From positions 1 through 35,594 of the forward strand of contig JABANP010000530.1 of the NCBI GenBank assembly GCA_013115135.1: a stretch of DNA of 35,594 nt, written 5' to 3'. The stretch is from Perkinsus olseni (Eukaryota > Perkinsozoa > Perkinsida > Perkinsidae). Below the pieces are notes generated by a model that worked only from the letters and a program-made list of their open reading frames with translations, ran no database searches and was not told the DNA's origin. This document shows, piece after piece, positions 1 through 9,709 of this stretch; positions within the stretch are counted from its first letter, which is position 1, and each line of letters opens with the position of its first letter. Position numbers and translations under genes: made by a program.

Positions 1-225
1 TAAGCGCATCGTAGGGAGAGTTTGGATATCTTTCGTGTGCGGTGCTGCACAGTGTTACTGTGTTGTGGGCGAGCGAGAGAGACATGGTATCTATGCACTG
101 GTCTTGAGTTGATTAGTGCATCAGGATATCAGGCTTGGCGGTGGCTTGAGTTGTCTATCGAGCGAGTGCGTTTCAGTTGCCTGTGTAAGGCGAGTCCTGT
201 TTTTTTTTCTCTCCTTCCATTGTCG

Positions 226-1338
226 ATGCTTGCGTCCGAAGGTATCACCGAGATCGCTGAGAAGCACTGCAGCGACGAAGTCATGTGTGAGGCTATCGTG
301 GAAGTCCTCGAAGATGGGGATGTTAACCGAGTGACCTTACTCGCTAATCTGAAAGAATCTGACGTCAACTCTCTCCGGGAGTCGGTGTTGAAGAAGGACG
401 ATGCTCTCAAAGACAAGAAGATTGCTGTTGGAGCTACTCTGAGAACTATGATTAGGGAGGCATCGTTCCAAGTGGACTTGGCCGAGTCTGCTAGCAAGAT
501 AGCACAGAGCACCAACCGTCATGAGCAAGCGCTCGCAACCTTCAAGCGCCGCGTCGAGAGCCTGAAGGGCGCCTTCGGCCTTGATCTGCTAGACAATGAT
601 GTCTTCCCTACTTTGGAAATATTCAACAAGTTGAGGACGAGTCTGGGGTCTTTCATTAGTTTCAAGAAGGAACTGATGAACTGCAAGTACGCTGCGGTAC
701 AGAAGAACGTCTCCGTTGATTTTACCACATCTACCGGTGCTACGACAACGGCCTCTATCCCCCTCAAGGAAGCGGAGCTAGACGATCCTGGCGACAACAA
801 GTTGTCGGGCTGTGGGTGGCTCTGCTGCTACAATAGATATGTGATTGGTCTTCTTCTGGCTGACTGCGAGGACACACCCGGCGAGTCTGAGGCACTTACT
901 TTCTCGCACATCGACCCCCTTACCCTCTTGACCTACCAGGCTAAAATTGCCCAGATCGCGGCCGACGCCGGCTGGGCCTTGGCGACTCAGGTTGACGACC
1001 GCTTCCGCAAGACCGTCGAGACCAAGTTCATGAACGGCTGCCCCCTGCGTCAGTGCTTTCAAGACGCGGCTACTCTAGCTGGCGTCAGACTGGAACTGTC
1101 TATGAAGCCCGCGGAGAACCGCAACCCTAAGCGGAATGGTCGTGGATCTTCGTCGTCCGATGACTCTCATAACCACAAGCAGCAGAAGAGGTCTAGAGGG
1201 ATTTGTTTCCAGTTCCGCGACTATGGTTCCTGCGACCGCCAGGACTGCCCATATGTTCATCGCAAGGCCCCTAGCTCTAAGACTGGTGGCGGCAAGAAGG
1301 ACAAGCCCTCTGGAAAGCCCAACTCCGACAGCAAGTAA
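226..1338 (+). CDS. Gag-like protein of the retroelement, CCCH zinc finger
   Basis: About 370 residues from the ATG at 226. The frame is open back to position 22, but only non-ATG starts lie there, and the sequence before 226 is a pyrimidine run. The N-terminal two thirds is acidic and helical. The C-terminal tail is basic and Ser/Lys rich and holds one zinc finger, CFQFRDYGSCDRQDCPYVH, with C-x8-C-x4-C-x3-H spacing. This is a CCCH finger rather than the CCHC knuckle usual in retroviral Gag, and probably binds element RNA. The stop codon overlaps a GTAATG splice-donor-like site at 1335, discussed separately. It is assigned by position upstream of RT and by the finger; I know no close family from sequence alone. 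Confidence 0.7.
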   Translation: MLASEGITEIAEKHCSDEVMCEAIVEVLEDGDVNRVTLLANLKESDVNSLRESVLKKDDALKDKKIAVGATLRTMIREASFQVDLAESASKIAQSTNRHEQALATFKRRVESLKGAFGLDLLDNDVFPTLEIFNKLRTSLGSFISFKKELMNCKYAAVQKNVSVDFTTSTGATTTASIPLKEAELDDPGDNKLSGCGWLCCYNRYVIGLLLADCEDTPGESEALTFSHIDPLTLLTYQAKIAQIAADAGWALATQVDDRFRKTVETKFMNGCPLRQCFQDAATLAGVRLELSMKPAENRNPKRNGRGSSSSDDSHNHKQQKRSRGICFQFRDYGSCDRQDCPYVHRKAPSSKTGGGKKDKPSGKPNSDSK

Positions 1339-2043
1339 TGCGACGTTTTTGATTCTCATGTGTGTTGGTTTCTTTTCTTCTTCCTTGTACTCGTTCTGCC
1401 GTGAAATCGACTGAACTGTCTTTGGCTCCAACCTGTATCTTGCGTTGTCACCCACCAGTCTGGATTCGAAATGTCCTCACTGGAGGAGGGTCCGGTTCGT
1501 ACGTGACGACCGGGCGGGCAGTGGATGGGCGGAATCAGTTAGTAAAACACGCTACTGATGGCCCCCATAACTGTTCGATGGGTCCATGATGACTCATAGT
1601 GCGGCCAGAAGTGGCCTTTAGTTCGGCAGGACGCCTGCTCAGGAGACAGCCTTGGGCTGCTAGTGATAGTCGGTCACTTGGAGTGACTCACTGCCCATCA
1701 ACCTTGGGGCCAGACTCCATATGTTGGAGAAGTCCAGAAAACCCGGAGGTCTGCGCTATACGGGAGTCCCGGTTGATTAATAAGCATAACTCGCGGTCGT
1801 CGGGACACGTAACGAGTGCTCCCTACTCGCGAGTGGTGCACTGTCGTCACGAGCAACGGCTCCATAGAGATCGGCCCATCATGGGTGCGAGTCGGCTTGC
1901 TGTGCGCAAGTCTGGGACTCTCGCGTGGGACCCCCACAGCAAGGAGACCCAGACCTTTCAAACCACAAACTTTACTTTTGTCGGTCGCTCGCGCCAATCG
2001 CTGGCTCCCTTACTTGGCGTTCTAACGCGTTCTTCCTGTTCAG
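1335..2043 (+). other. Candidate intron joining Gag to RT in frame
   Basis: The last Gag codon and its stop contain AA|GTAATG, with the donor at 1335. A pyrimidine-rich acceptor, TTCTTCCTGTTCAG, ends at 2043. Removing 1335-2043 (709 nt) leaves AA plus G (Lys), and the next codon, at 2045, is in the RT frame. No coding motif was seen inside the interval. The same donor hexamer is used by other modelled introns in this window, for instance in the uL29m gene at 24315. At 709 nt it is far longer than the other introns here, so it may be inefficient, optional or fortuitous. Confidence 0.45.
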
Positions 2044-4213
2044 GTATGCTCAGGAGTCGGGCCGTATAACCCGCCCCGAGGATATCTTAGAGCATGTGCG
2101 CGGCATATCTGAATCCGCCATAAGCCAGGCAACGGCCGCCGACGAGCATGCTCTTGACTCCCTAGTGGATGGCTCTGGTGAGCGGGCTTTCCTCTCGAAT
2201 GACGGATTCGGGGCCCCGTCAGAACGTATGACAGCGTTGGTTAACGTCTTCCTGGAAGAGGTTGAAAACCTGTCAACCCCAGAAGTCGAGCGCTCGGTTC
2301 GAGAGTGGGTGGGCCTTGATCGCGAGGCCCAAAGCGCGAGCGGGTTGTGGGGTGAACTTAACCCGCTCATCCAGGAATGCGGGGACCGTATCAGGAGCTC
2401 GTGGGGTTCCATCCTCGGCGTCGAGACCCGTCCGGCAGCCGCCGGCGGGCCTATCCGTGCGCTGTTGATGCGTGAAGTCATGCGCGAGCTTCAAAAGGAA
2501 TATCCCGACCGTGTACTGGACTGGGAGATATTCGACCTGGTGGACCAGGGCGTGCCCCTCGGCACTACTTCGGCAGTGCCACGTAGTGGATCTTGGCCGC
2601 GTTTCTCTCCCCACAACCGGCCCAAGTACCCACTTTCTCGCGAACTATGGTGCAATTACAAATCGGCAGAAGATTACGAGCGTGAGGTCCTGTCCACGGT
2701 GATGTCCGAGATCGACTCCGGACGTATGGCCGTAATCGACGACAGTGATAACTACAAAGTGAAGGCCATAACCCGCTTAGCCTGTATCCCGTACTTTCGC
2801 AGTGACGGATCCATCCGAAAGGTCCGTTTGGTTGATGATATGCGCCGAAGTGGCGCTAATGGCATCATAGAGAAAAGTCTCGAAGAGACAATTCTACTAC
2901 CAACCATCCGGTCCGCCGTCGCGACCTTAATACGGTGCAGGGATAAGGCTGAGGTCGGTACTGACGGTTCGGACAACCTCTACTGGATAGAGTCTGATGT
3001 TCGAGGGGCTTTTCGCCTTTTGGCCTTAGCCCCTGAGGACACTTGGTTCTGCGTGAACAAGGTGGGTAACCTTATGGTGAGGCACCTGGTCTTGCCATTC
3101 GGTGCTACCAGCAGCCCTCTGCTCTTCGTGCGAGTTTCGTCCGGGGTCTCTCTTCTGGAATGCCGTATTCGTAGACAGGCCAGGCTCGACCCTCGTGTCA
3201 TAATCTACGTGGACGATCGTGGGTCTGCGGCCAGATGGAGACGAATCGTCCAGGCATTGCTCATATCGGTGGTTACGGACGCAGTATGTGGTGTGCCGAC
3301 GGCGTTCGACAAGTTCCATGCGTCTAGGGAACCGCACTGCCTTGGCTTCGTCATGGACTTGCAAAGGGAAGGCTTGACGATTTCGCGGGAGAAGTGTTCA
3401 CTGATGGTCGCGCCTCTCGCGACGCTCGACCGGGCTGGTAGGGCAGTCTGCGTTAAGACCTTGCGCCGCCTCACGGGCCGCCTCACGTGGTTGGGCGGTG
3501 TCTTTAGGAAGATTAACCCCTTCATTCGTCCGTTTCATTCCACTTGCAAGGTGGCCGAGGCAAAAGAGCTGCGGTCGATCAAAATCGGTCGGGAGCTCGT
3601 AGAGGCCGCTCGTTTCCTCAAGCCCTTCTTGGAACAGGACTGCACCATCTCTTTCAACAGCCTCCTACCGGAGTTGGGGCCTGCATCTCGGGCTGTTGTG
3701 ATATCAGACGCTTCACGTAAGTATCTGGGTGGGGTTGTCGCCCAAGCTGGCAGCCAGGGACAGCCACACCTCCTGTGGTACCATCTGGATTTGATGGACG
3801 ATATAGTCTCGGGCGACATAATGAGGATCTTGGCAGCCGACACTGAAGCCATAGAGGGTATTTGCTTCTACGAGCTGCTGTCTGCCGCTTTGGGGGCTCT
3901 CGTATCTGAGCCGGGAACTCCCGTTGTAGTCGTGTCCGACAACCGAGCGTGTGTGGAGGTCTTAGGCAAGATGCGAGGCAAGTCAGCTGCTTTGAACTCC
4001 ATTCTGCAACGTATGATGGTCATACGTCCCGAGTTAGCTGGCGCGGCAACGCTGCATGCCTACCACCTGAGCGGTGAGCGCAACCTTCTGGCTGACCAGA
4101 TATCGAGGTCCGACATCTCCTTCAACAGGGGTATTTTCGCTGGGATACGTGGTGCGGCTGAGAGAGATGTCTCTGGAATATTAGCCGCTTTGGCCCGAGC
4201 ACTTCCCTCTTAA
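1925..4213 (+). CDS. Reverse transcriptase-RNase H of the retroelement
   Basis: This 762-residue frame starts at an ATG at 1925; if the upstream intron is used, coding would begin at 2044 as part of a Gag fusion. RT motifs run in order: RLVDDMRRSG near residue 300, the first catalytic aspartate in ESDVRGAF near 357, LPFGATSSP near 390, and the active-site YVDD at 428-431. RNase H follows, with Asp in VVISDASRKYLGG near 595, Glu in YELLSAA near 650, Asp in VVSDNRACVEVL near 672, and a final HLSGERNLLADQIS block near 713-726. All expected acidic residues are present. It would copy element RNA into DNA. The first 40 residues, before 2044, look non-conserved. The reading frame is the same as that of the recombinase downstream but is closed by TAA at 4211. 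Confidence 0.9.
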   Translation: MGPPQQGDPDLSNHKLYFCRSLAPIAGSLTWRSNAFFLFRYAQESGRITRPEDILEHVRGISESAISQATAADEHALDSLVDGSGERAFLSNDGFGAPSERMTALVNVFLEEVENLSTPEVERSVREWVGLDREAQSASGLWGELNPLIQECGDRIRSSWGSILGVETRPAAAGGPIRALLMREVMRELQKEYPDRVLDWEIFDLVDQGVPLGTTSAVPRSGSWPRFSPHNRPKYPLSRELWCNYKSAEDYEREVLSTVMSEIDSGRMAVIDDSDNYKVKAITRLACIPYFRSDGSIRKVRLVDDMRRSGANGIIEKSLEETILLPTIRSAVATLIRCRDKAEVGTDGSDNLYWIESDVRGAFRLLALAPEDTWFCVNKVGNLMVRHLVLPFGATSSPLLFVRVSSGVSLLECRIRRQARLDPRVIIYVDDRGSAARWRRIVQALLISVVTDAVCGVPTAFDKFHASREPHCLGFVMDLQREGLTISREKCSLMVAPLATLDRAGRAVCVKTLRRLTGRLTWLGGVFRKINPFIRPFHSTCKVAEAKELRSIKIGRELVEAARFLKPFLEQDCTISFNSLLPELGPASRAVVISDASRKYLGGVVAQAGSQGQPHLLWYHLDLMDDIVSGDIMRILAADTEAIEGICFYELLSAALGALVSEPGTPVVVVSDNRACVEVLGKMRGKSAALNSILQRMMVIRPELAGAATLHAYHLSGERNLLADQISRSDISFNRGIFAGIRGAAERDVSGILAALARALPS

Positions 4214-4321
4214 CAACGACCGCTCTGCATCATGTCTGATCATGTTTCCGTCGCAGGCAGTGGTTGAGTTGCGGCCGGAGGGCATTGAATTTGTGAGGTC
4301 ATTCGCAGGTGTCCACTTGTC

Positions 4322-5473
4322 ATGTTCCAGCCCCTCCAGGGATGCCAGCGTGAGTTGCTGGCTAGGCGCCCTAGAGTTGTAGCCACGAGGCAGCGGGTTC
4401 CCCCACCGTCCGCGCCACGCGGCGACAGGCCTCGTCATGAACGGATACGGAAGGCCCCAAGCGTAGCTCGTCGCGGGTGTGCCAAGAGAGCGTCAAGGGT
4501 TTCCAAGCGACTGACCGAGGCTGACATATGCTCGTTCCTATCTGAAGCTCGGGCTCCTAGCACAAGGAGGTCGTACGATGCTATCAGGAGAGCATATTCT
4601 GGTGTCATGGACAGTGCCTCGCTGCCACCGTACCCGTATACGCCAGCCAAGGCAGTCCGCTTCGTAGCGTCCTTGGTGAGGGCCGACTTCACATATGAGA
4701 GTGTACGGAACTATGCCCAGAGAATCAAGGCGTTAGCCCGAGAGGATCATGGCGACACGTTTGATACGCAAGGTGAGGAACGATTCAAGTTGGCGCTCCG
4801 GGCAGCGTCCAAGCTGTGTCGGCAGAGCGGCACGACGGAGCAATCTCGAGCGGGTACATTCACGGCAGTGGAACTCGCATCCATCTCCAAGGTGCAGGAC
4901 CCCCGCCTTGAGGGAACCGTCTGTGCTATCTTGTGTGGTACAAGCTGCCTGCTGAGGGTAGGCGAGCTATTGTCATTGACCAGAAAGGATGTCCAATTCA
5001 GTGAAGATGGGCAGGAAGCTTCTGTGACCGTGAGAAGGAGCAAGACAGACCCCGGCGGCCGTGGTTGCACTTTGACGATTGGGTGTTGCTGTACAGTCGA
5101 CTCTGTACAAGACGAATGCCCAGTGCACAGGCTGAGATGGTGGGCCTCCATGTGTGACGATGCCTCCAGCCAGTTGTTCCCCTACTCACGGGACGTCTTC
5201 GTCGCAGCTATGTACGACGTGACCGTGAAAGCCCTGGGCCACGAGAGTATTGACTCTCGGATTTTCAAAGGACATTCCCTCAGGCGGTCGGGTGCCCAGA
5301 TACTGTTTCATCACGGTGTAAATTTGGAACACATCGTCGAGATGGGACGTTGGGCTTCTACGAGATCTTTGTCAATGGCCTATCTGAGGGACGGCGCTTA
5401 TAAAACAGGTCGCCAAGCCGAGCTCACTCGTATCATGTTCGATCCTTCGCGGTTCCAGAAAGTGAGAGACTAA
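4322..5473 (+). CDS. Tyrosine recombinase of the retroelement
   Basis: A 383-residue protein starting 108 nt after the RT stop. The first 65 residues are very basic. A SAM-like core-binding region follows, with STRRSYDAIRRAYSGVMD near residues 80-97. The catalytic domain has Arg in LLRVGELLSLTRKD near 212, then GHSLRRSGA near 317-325 supplying His and the second Arg, GRWAS near 342, and the nucleophile Tyr in SMAYLRD near 354. The full R-H-R-W-Y set is present, so it should be able to cut and rejoin DNA to integrate a circular cDNA. No methyltransferase or hydrolase domain is fused to it. An acceptor-like GCAG lies just before the start at 4308, but I found no donor of matching phase in the RT frame. 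Confidence 0.9.
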   Translation: MFQPLQGCQRELLARRPRVVATRQRVPPPSAPRGDRPRHERIRKAPSVARRGCAKRASRVSKRLTEADICSFLSEARAPSTRRSYDAIRRAYSGVMDSASLPPYPYTPAKAVRFVASLVRADFTYESVRNYAQRIKALAREDHGDTFDTQGEERFKLALRAASKLCRQSGTTEQSRAGTFTAVELASISKVQDPRLEGTVCAILCGTSCLLRVGELLSLTRKDVQFSEDGQEASVTVRRSKTDPGGRGCTLTIGCCCTVDSVQDECPVHRLRWWASMCDDASSQLFPYSRDVFVAAMYDVTVKALGHESIDSRIFKGHSLRRSGAQILFHHGVNLEHIVEMGRWASTRSLSMAYLRDGAYKTGRQAELTRIMFDPSRFQKVRD

Positions 5474-5597
5474 ACATCCCGGGAAGAGGTTGGGAGGTGC
5501 CAGGTTGGTGACAAGGTTTATCTATATATATACTGGTAGATAGCGAACAGGTTGTTCGTCACGGCGAATGTCACCAATCTGGCCCGCGATGGTCTTG

Positions 5598-5628
5598 CCA
5601 GCAGATTGTGCTGCCACAGCACATCTGG
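5598..5628. repeat. Imperfect hairpin after the recombinase gene
   Basis: The arms GTGCTG and CAGCAC flank a CCA loop. The stem extends outward through AGAT/ATCT and CC/GG with single-base bulges. It lies 125 nt past the recombinase stop and could be part of the 3' end of the element or a transcript-end structure. Confidence 0.4.
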
Positions 5629-5850
5629 CCAAACCATCTGCCTCTTCCCACTCTCCTGAAGAGAAAGCGATTTAGCGACCACATCATGAGACTTGTCAGT
5701 ACTGTGACAGAAGGAACATGCAAAAAGGTTGCTCAATTCATATTGGAACACCCTCATGTGCCTTACAACAATGATGGAGACATACCGTGGCTCCGCAAGT
5801 ATTTGCTGAGCATGAAAGGCGGATGGGAGTTGAGGAGTCGTAATTTCTAG
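5608..5850 (+). CDS. Possible coding fragment, unrecognised
   Basis: An 80-codon open frame. Its second half, from about TVTEGTCKKVAQFI to MKGGWELRSR, has the composition of real protein. No family is recognised. It could be the last exon of a host gene interrupted by the retroelement, a leftover of the element, or chance. It overlaps the hairpin at its start, which argues against the listed start codon. Confidence 0.2.
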   Translation: MLPQHIWPNHLPLPTLLKRKRFSDHIMRLVSTVTEGTCKKVAQFILEHPHVPYNNDGDIPWLRKYLLSMKGGWELRSRNF

Positions 5851-6669
5851 AACACGATTGCTGTTATTTCAACCAACGTATTTGTGAGTGTGATGCTGTT
5901 CATGTTAGATGAAAAGGCTGTTGTGCATAGTCGAATGGCAATTTGTTGTATGCAGAATTCAACACCCGGCCTCAATCAGCATCTGCTTAGACAGCTGCTA
6001 TTCCACTCTACTTTCGCATCTGATCCTCCCAAGCCATTCACGCCATCAGAATCACGGCATTCCCGAATAAAGACGGCTCAGCTGGCTCCACTTTTCCTCA
6101 GTGCAAAGGCTCAGCCAAAACGATTTCAGCGTAGCGGCTAGGTGCCCTACTTAGTCGAATCCAGCCAGTCCTTGGCGAAAGGGAGGAAAATCCTCGGCGG
6201 TACCGACATAATGGTTTAGTAACATCATGCGCAAATACCGGATCAAGTTGTCCCCCGTATGATTCTATCAGTGTTCACTGAGCATCATCATCATCAGCGA
6301 GGATTCCATGACGATACCTTCTCTTTAGTCATTCAGCTGAAGATGGGCGGCGGCAGGAGCCGGTGCCTGCGGTCTCTTTGAACGGCACTTATGGCATGAG
6401 TCGTACAGTGTTCATTGTGCGATTCATGGTCGGAGTGCTCTCAGGTTATAGGCTATAACCTGCAACCTATCAAACATTATAAGCATAAAACTCACAGCTT
6501 GTAACTTGAGGGTTGCAGTTCCACCCGAATTTCATACAAGAGAAAAGCTGTAACTCGGGTGCTGTACCCCGGTAATGCCCACGTTACCGAATCGATGATA
6601 ATAATTTTTCGCGCGTCAAGCTTGCATCTTCACGCGATGGAGCTGAAGCTCCGTCTCACACCCTCATAG
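5851..6669. other. No supported gene
   Basis: No frame in this interval gives a convincing protein, although a small + strand frame at 5884-6141 is Pro/Ser rich and cannot be excluded. A short ATG frame at 6342 begins with a Gly-rich MGGGRSR but stops after 12 codons; it might be a first exon for the gene downstream. A perfect hairpin lies at 6442-6462. Confidence 0.4.
6442..6462. repeat. Perfect 9-bp hairpin
   Basis: CAGGTTATA and TATAACCTG flank a GGC loop. A second, smaller pairing (TGCAACC with GGTTGCA) lies just after it, toward 6515. The stretch is AT-rich and intergenic; role unknown. Confidence 0.5.
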
Positions 6670-7154
6670 AGGAACTTCAATCGGCCTGCGTTGTCCATAG
6701 CGTCCATCGAGCACCGTGATTCACCCGACGACCGCTTCCGATGTCTTGAAGCTGAACTTTCCTCCCACAATTTTTGATACTATGATATTACGTTGTGAAT
6801 CTGATTCACCGCGTGATGACCAACGGGAGGGTTTCACGAACTACACGGATATGCTGGAATGGGAAATGGATCGCTATACTGCGGAGTGAGGCTGGAGGAG
6901 CGATCTTCCAGATAATAATGAGGTGGGTGTCAGCTCATTGAGGACCCCGTTGACAGCGGGCTCCTTTTCAGAGTTGCGGATCTTTCTTCTCGTTCGGAAC
7001 CTCCCTCAGAATCTCTTAGACCTAATAGTGTAATACGACCGTTCGCAGCGTCGCTGCCGCAGCGATACAAGAAAAGGACCTCTTCGAGAAGTATAATGAG
7101 GATACTCGAGAGGTCCTGCAACTCCTGCAGCAAGATCTGAGATGGAATAGCTAA
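6670..7154 (+). CDS. Unrecognised multi-exon gene, exons only partly resolved
   Basis: Several consecutive pieces read like protein on the + strand. One starts after an AG at 6669 and includes ASIEHRDSPDDRFRCLEAEL. The next includes GFTNYTDMLEWEMDRY near 6835. A third includes LIEDPVDSGLLFRVADLSSR from about 6932. The last, IQEKDLFEKYNEDTREVLQL onward, ends at a TAA at 7152. The last two join cleanly over a 35-nt GT-AG intron. The earlier junctions do not all resolve in phase, so the model is incomplete or the gene is decaying. The C-terminus is charged and probably a coiled coil. No family recognised. Confidence 0.35.
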
Positions 7155-7392
7155 CTAGAGAGATGCTGCGAAGGTCCTGGACAGAAAGACGAGCCGAAAA
7201 ATTGACGAGACGAGTCGAGAGGAGAAGTTTCGACAGAGTCTCAAGATGCTGACAGCATTAATATCCATAGGCTGTTGAACTGTGCACCTAATCCTTTAGT
7301 GCGCAGATGATGTGTATCTCTTTGTTATGCTTATGGTTGCAACTTTACTCCCATCACTACGGAAATCAGCTATTACATCTAACGTCCTGAGG

Positions 7393-9512
7393 CTATCTGA
7401 TGCCCGGAATGATGAGGGAGGAGACGCTGCCCACCGCGAGGAAACACGACAGCATCAGCATCATCCGTCTAAATTCGCATTTTTTCTTCATCGGTTCGCC
7501 AATAGCAGTATCGTCACTAGAAGAATAATCGTTGGTGGGTGATCCAACCGGCTGCTTCAACCATCTTCGGATTCCAGCTGGCCTAGTTTTCTTGGCCTTG
7601 GCGGCTGGTCTGCCCAATCCACTGCACTCCTCTTCGGCCTTTTTCTTCGTTGCCATTGATCGGAGGAAGACGGCGATATCCTGATTGCCCTTTGGGGGCC
7701 TCCTTCCCTCCTTGTGTGACTGTGCTTCGTGTAGCCGCTCAGACGCTTGCGCTTCTGCCAAAAATAGCGTCCCCTGAGCTGTGCTCAGCTCAATCATCGT
7801 GAAGTACTCACCATCGACTTGAGCTTTTCCAGGCCGCTGAAAGTCCACTTGTAGCAAGGCAGTAACCGCGACATGATCACTAAACACCGGCGCGGTGTAA
7901 ACAATACCAGTACGAAAAGGCTGACTGCAGTTCACGAATTCCCATTCACGTGCTACCTGATCGTGGACACCATACATCTGATAAGGAGACCTACTCCGCT
8001 ATCCATCTCGGGTATGCCCTTGTCTTCTCCGAATCGAGGGCAGGCGCGTGGAGCCCATCAGCAGTAGCACAGCCTCAACGCCGCGTCGGCGTCGCACCCT
8101 GCTTCGAACATGAACAAGCTGGAACGTTGAAGGAGGTATTTACCCAGGGGGAGTTGAGCGCCCCTCTCCGATTGGTATAGTATCGTCAAGTAGTATGTAA
8201 TCAATCCTAGACCCGGCATTGATGTACCTGGTTCAACCGAGTTGTAGTTGAGGGCCTCTACTCAGTCTTACCTCCGATTCCTGTACTGGTCCCAACACGT
8301 GAATCGTTCCTTAGCATTTGGATGCGCCCATCGGAACGAATCTCTCATACCGTCCCCTCTCATGAGCCCGAACCATTGTTTGATTTCCGCACTTCCCCTA
8401 CCCATACCCCACAGGTCAGCAACCTTCCTCTGCTCGGCTATCCGAGACATTTATACCAACCACCTTCCGTATCATCTCAAACAACTCGTCAACTTCAATC
8501 CATCCATTCGGCTTCACCACAGTCCCGTCCTCTAGAACTACCAAATCCAAGTTGTACGATGAGCGTAGAGATAACATTGAATTAGATGCCGAACCCAAGT
8601 AGATGGTCTTCACACCACCATCGCCCGTCGCAGAGGACGAGGCCTCATGGACTGACCCAAGCCCTCGATTGCATTCCGACGCGGCCGTCAGATCTGGCTG
8701 TCCGATCTCAATCTGAGAGACCATAGCAGAGTGAGCGGACGGGCTCGGAGCTTTGGTCTTACTTTGACACGGTAGCGATCGGGTGATACCTGCACAACTT
8801 CACGAGTCCTCATCACGCGCAGGATCCTATCCCAGTTCTCGCTGGAAACAGCATCTTTGATCTTACCACCCTTTGGGAGGGTCAGCGAGTAGCCTATTAA
8901 CGTCGATGATTCTGTATTCCCACCAGATGTCCTCCGGGTCTGGTGCCATGTTAAGGTCCCCTAGTAGGACAACCTTCCAACCTCTCTTTCTGATATCCCT
9001 ACACAGAGCTCGTAGCTTCTGTAAGAACTGCATCTTGTATGGCAGCCTCTTTACCACCCTCACCGCCATTGGGGACGTACACATTCACTAGGGCCACATC
9101 ATCACCGTGGAATGTGACTAAACACCGACCCTCATCGTCATACCTCGAATCGTTGAAGGGCCGAGTGAGGACATCCCTCACGAGTACACCCTCTCCGTAC
9201 AAAAGTGCAGACACCATTGAAGCCAGGCTTGGAGGTGGAGTGTGACCAATAGGCCTCATACCCCTCTGGTATAGCTGCCTGTCCTTCAGTAGATGCTACT
9301 CTAGTTTTACTGACTTTGGATTCCTGTACAGCGAGTATATCTACATGATGTTTCGAGAGGTAGTTGGTTATTGATCCATGGTACTTCACCAGAAGTTTGG
9401 CGGTCCGGATCCAACCAGCCACGTTCCAGCTCATCAGCCTCAGGGAGCCTGGGGTATCAGCAGAGGTAGTCGATGTTGATGTACTCATCTTCGGCTCGGG
9501 CATGACGACCAT
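7393..9512 (-). CDS. APE2: AP endonuclease, exonuclease III/APE2 type
   Basis: This is a DNA repair nuclease that cleaves at abasic sites and trims 3' ends. Predicted exons: 9512-9190, 9143-8867, 8826-8763, 8712-8464, 8423-8272, 8227-8144 and 7990-7393. The catalytic residues are all visible: Asn in MSWNVAGW, Glu in AVQESK, Tyr in LVNVYVPN, Asp and Asn in LLGDLNMAP, Asp in GSRIDYILL, and Asp-His in VFSDHVAV. FTCWDQYRNRR just before GSRID favours APE2 over APE1. An extra region of about 100 residues sits between GDLN and FTCW, and the C-terminal tail is Lys/Arg rich. Exon 2 carries one extra nucleotide between NVYVPNGG and RLPYKMQF, so the frame breaks there. Exon borders around 8464-8423 and 8143-7991 are the least certain; the latter interval could hold one 153-nt intron or two shorter ones. 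Confidence 0.8.
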
Positions 9513-9515
9513 CAA

Positions 9516-9672
9516 TGCTGGTCCATGAATTGAATGGAATTGGTGTGATGATCAACACGCACGCCCGATCGCCATGGAATACAGCGACACTCGCACCCAA
9601 CGGCAACGCAAGAGGAAGAGAATTTCATCAAGAAATCGTGATTGCATGCCGGAATCATGAGGACTCAGGACA
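9516..9672. other. Spacer between APE2 start and foldback element
   Basis: No gene seen. It probably holds the promoter of the endonuclease gene. No clear target-site duplication of the foldback element could be recognised at its right edge. Confidence 0.3.
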
Positions 9673-9709
9673 CTACACCTTTTAAATGCCTATTTCGGGG
9701 TCAGTAAGA

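Larger units (their letters stand above)
1..5630 (+). mobile_element. Tyrosine-recombinase (DIRS/Ngaro-type) retrotransposon
   Basis: Three long frames lie head to tail on the + strand: a Gag-like protein with a CCCH zinc finger, a reverse transcriptase-RNase H protein, and a tyrosine recombinase. This gene set defines the DIRS/Ngaro/PAT class, which integrates with a recombinase instead of a DDE integrase. No aspartic protease or DDE integrase motif was seen. All three frames lack internal stops, so the copy may be recent or active. The left end is outside or at the edge of the window. The right end is uncertain; a strong hairpin at 5598-5628 could lie near it. I could not find the split direct repeats or inverted termini expected of the class. 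Confidence 0.85.

Noticed and set aside
8144..9190. A series of +1 frameshifts along the APE2 gene, suggesting programmed frameshifting
   Set aside because: All but one are explained by introns of 40-50 nt or one longer intron. Only the break near 9050 remains.
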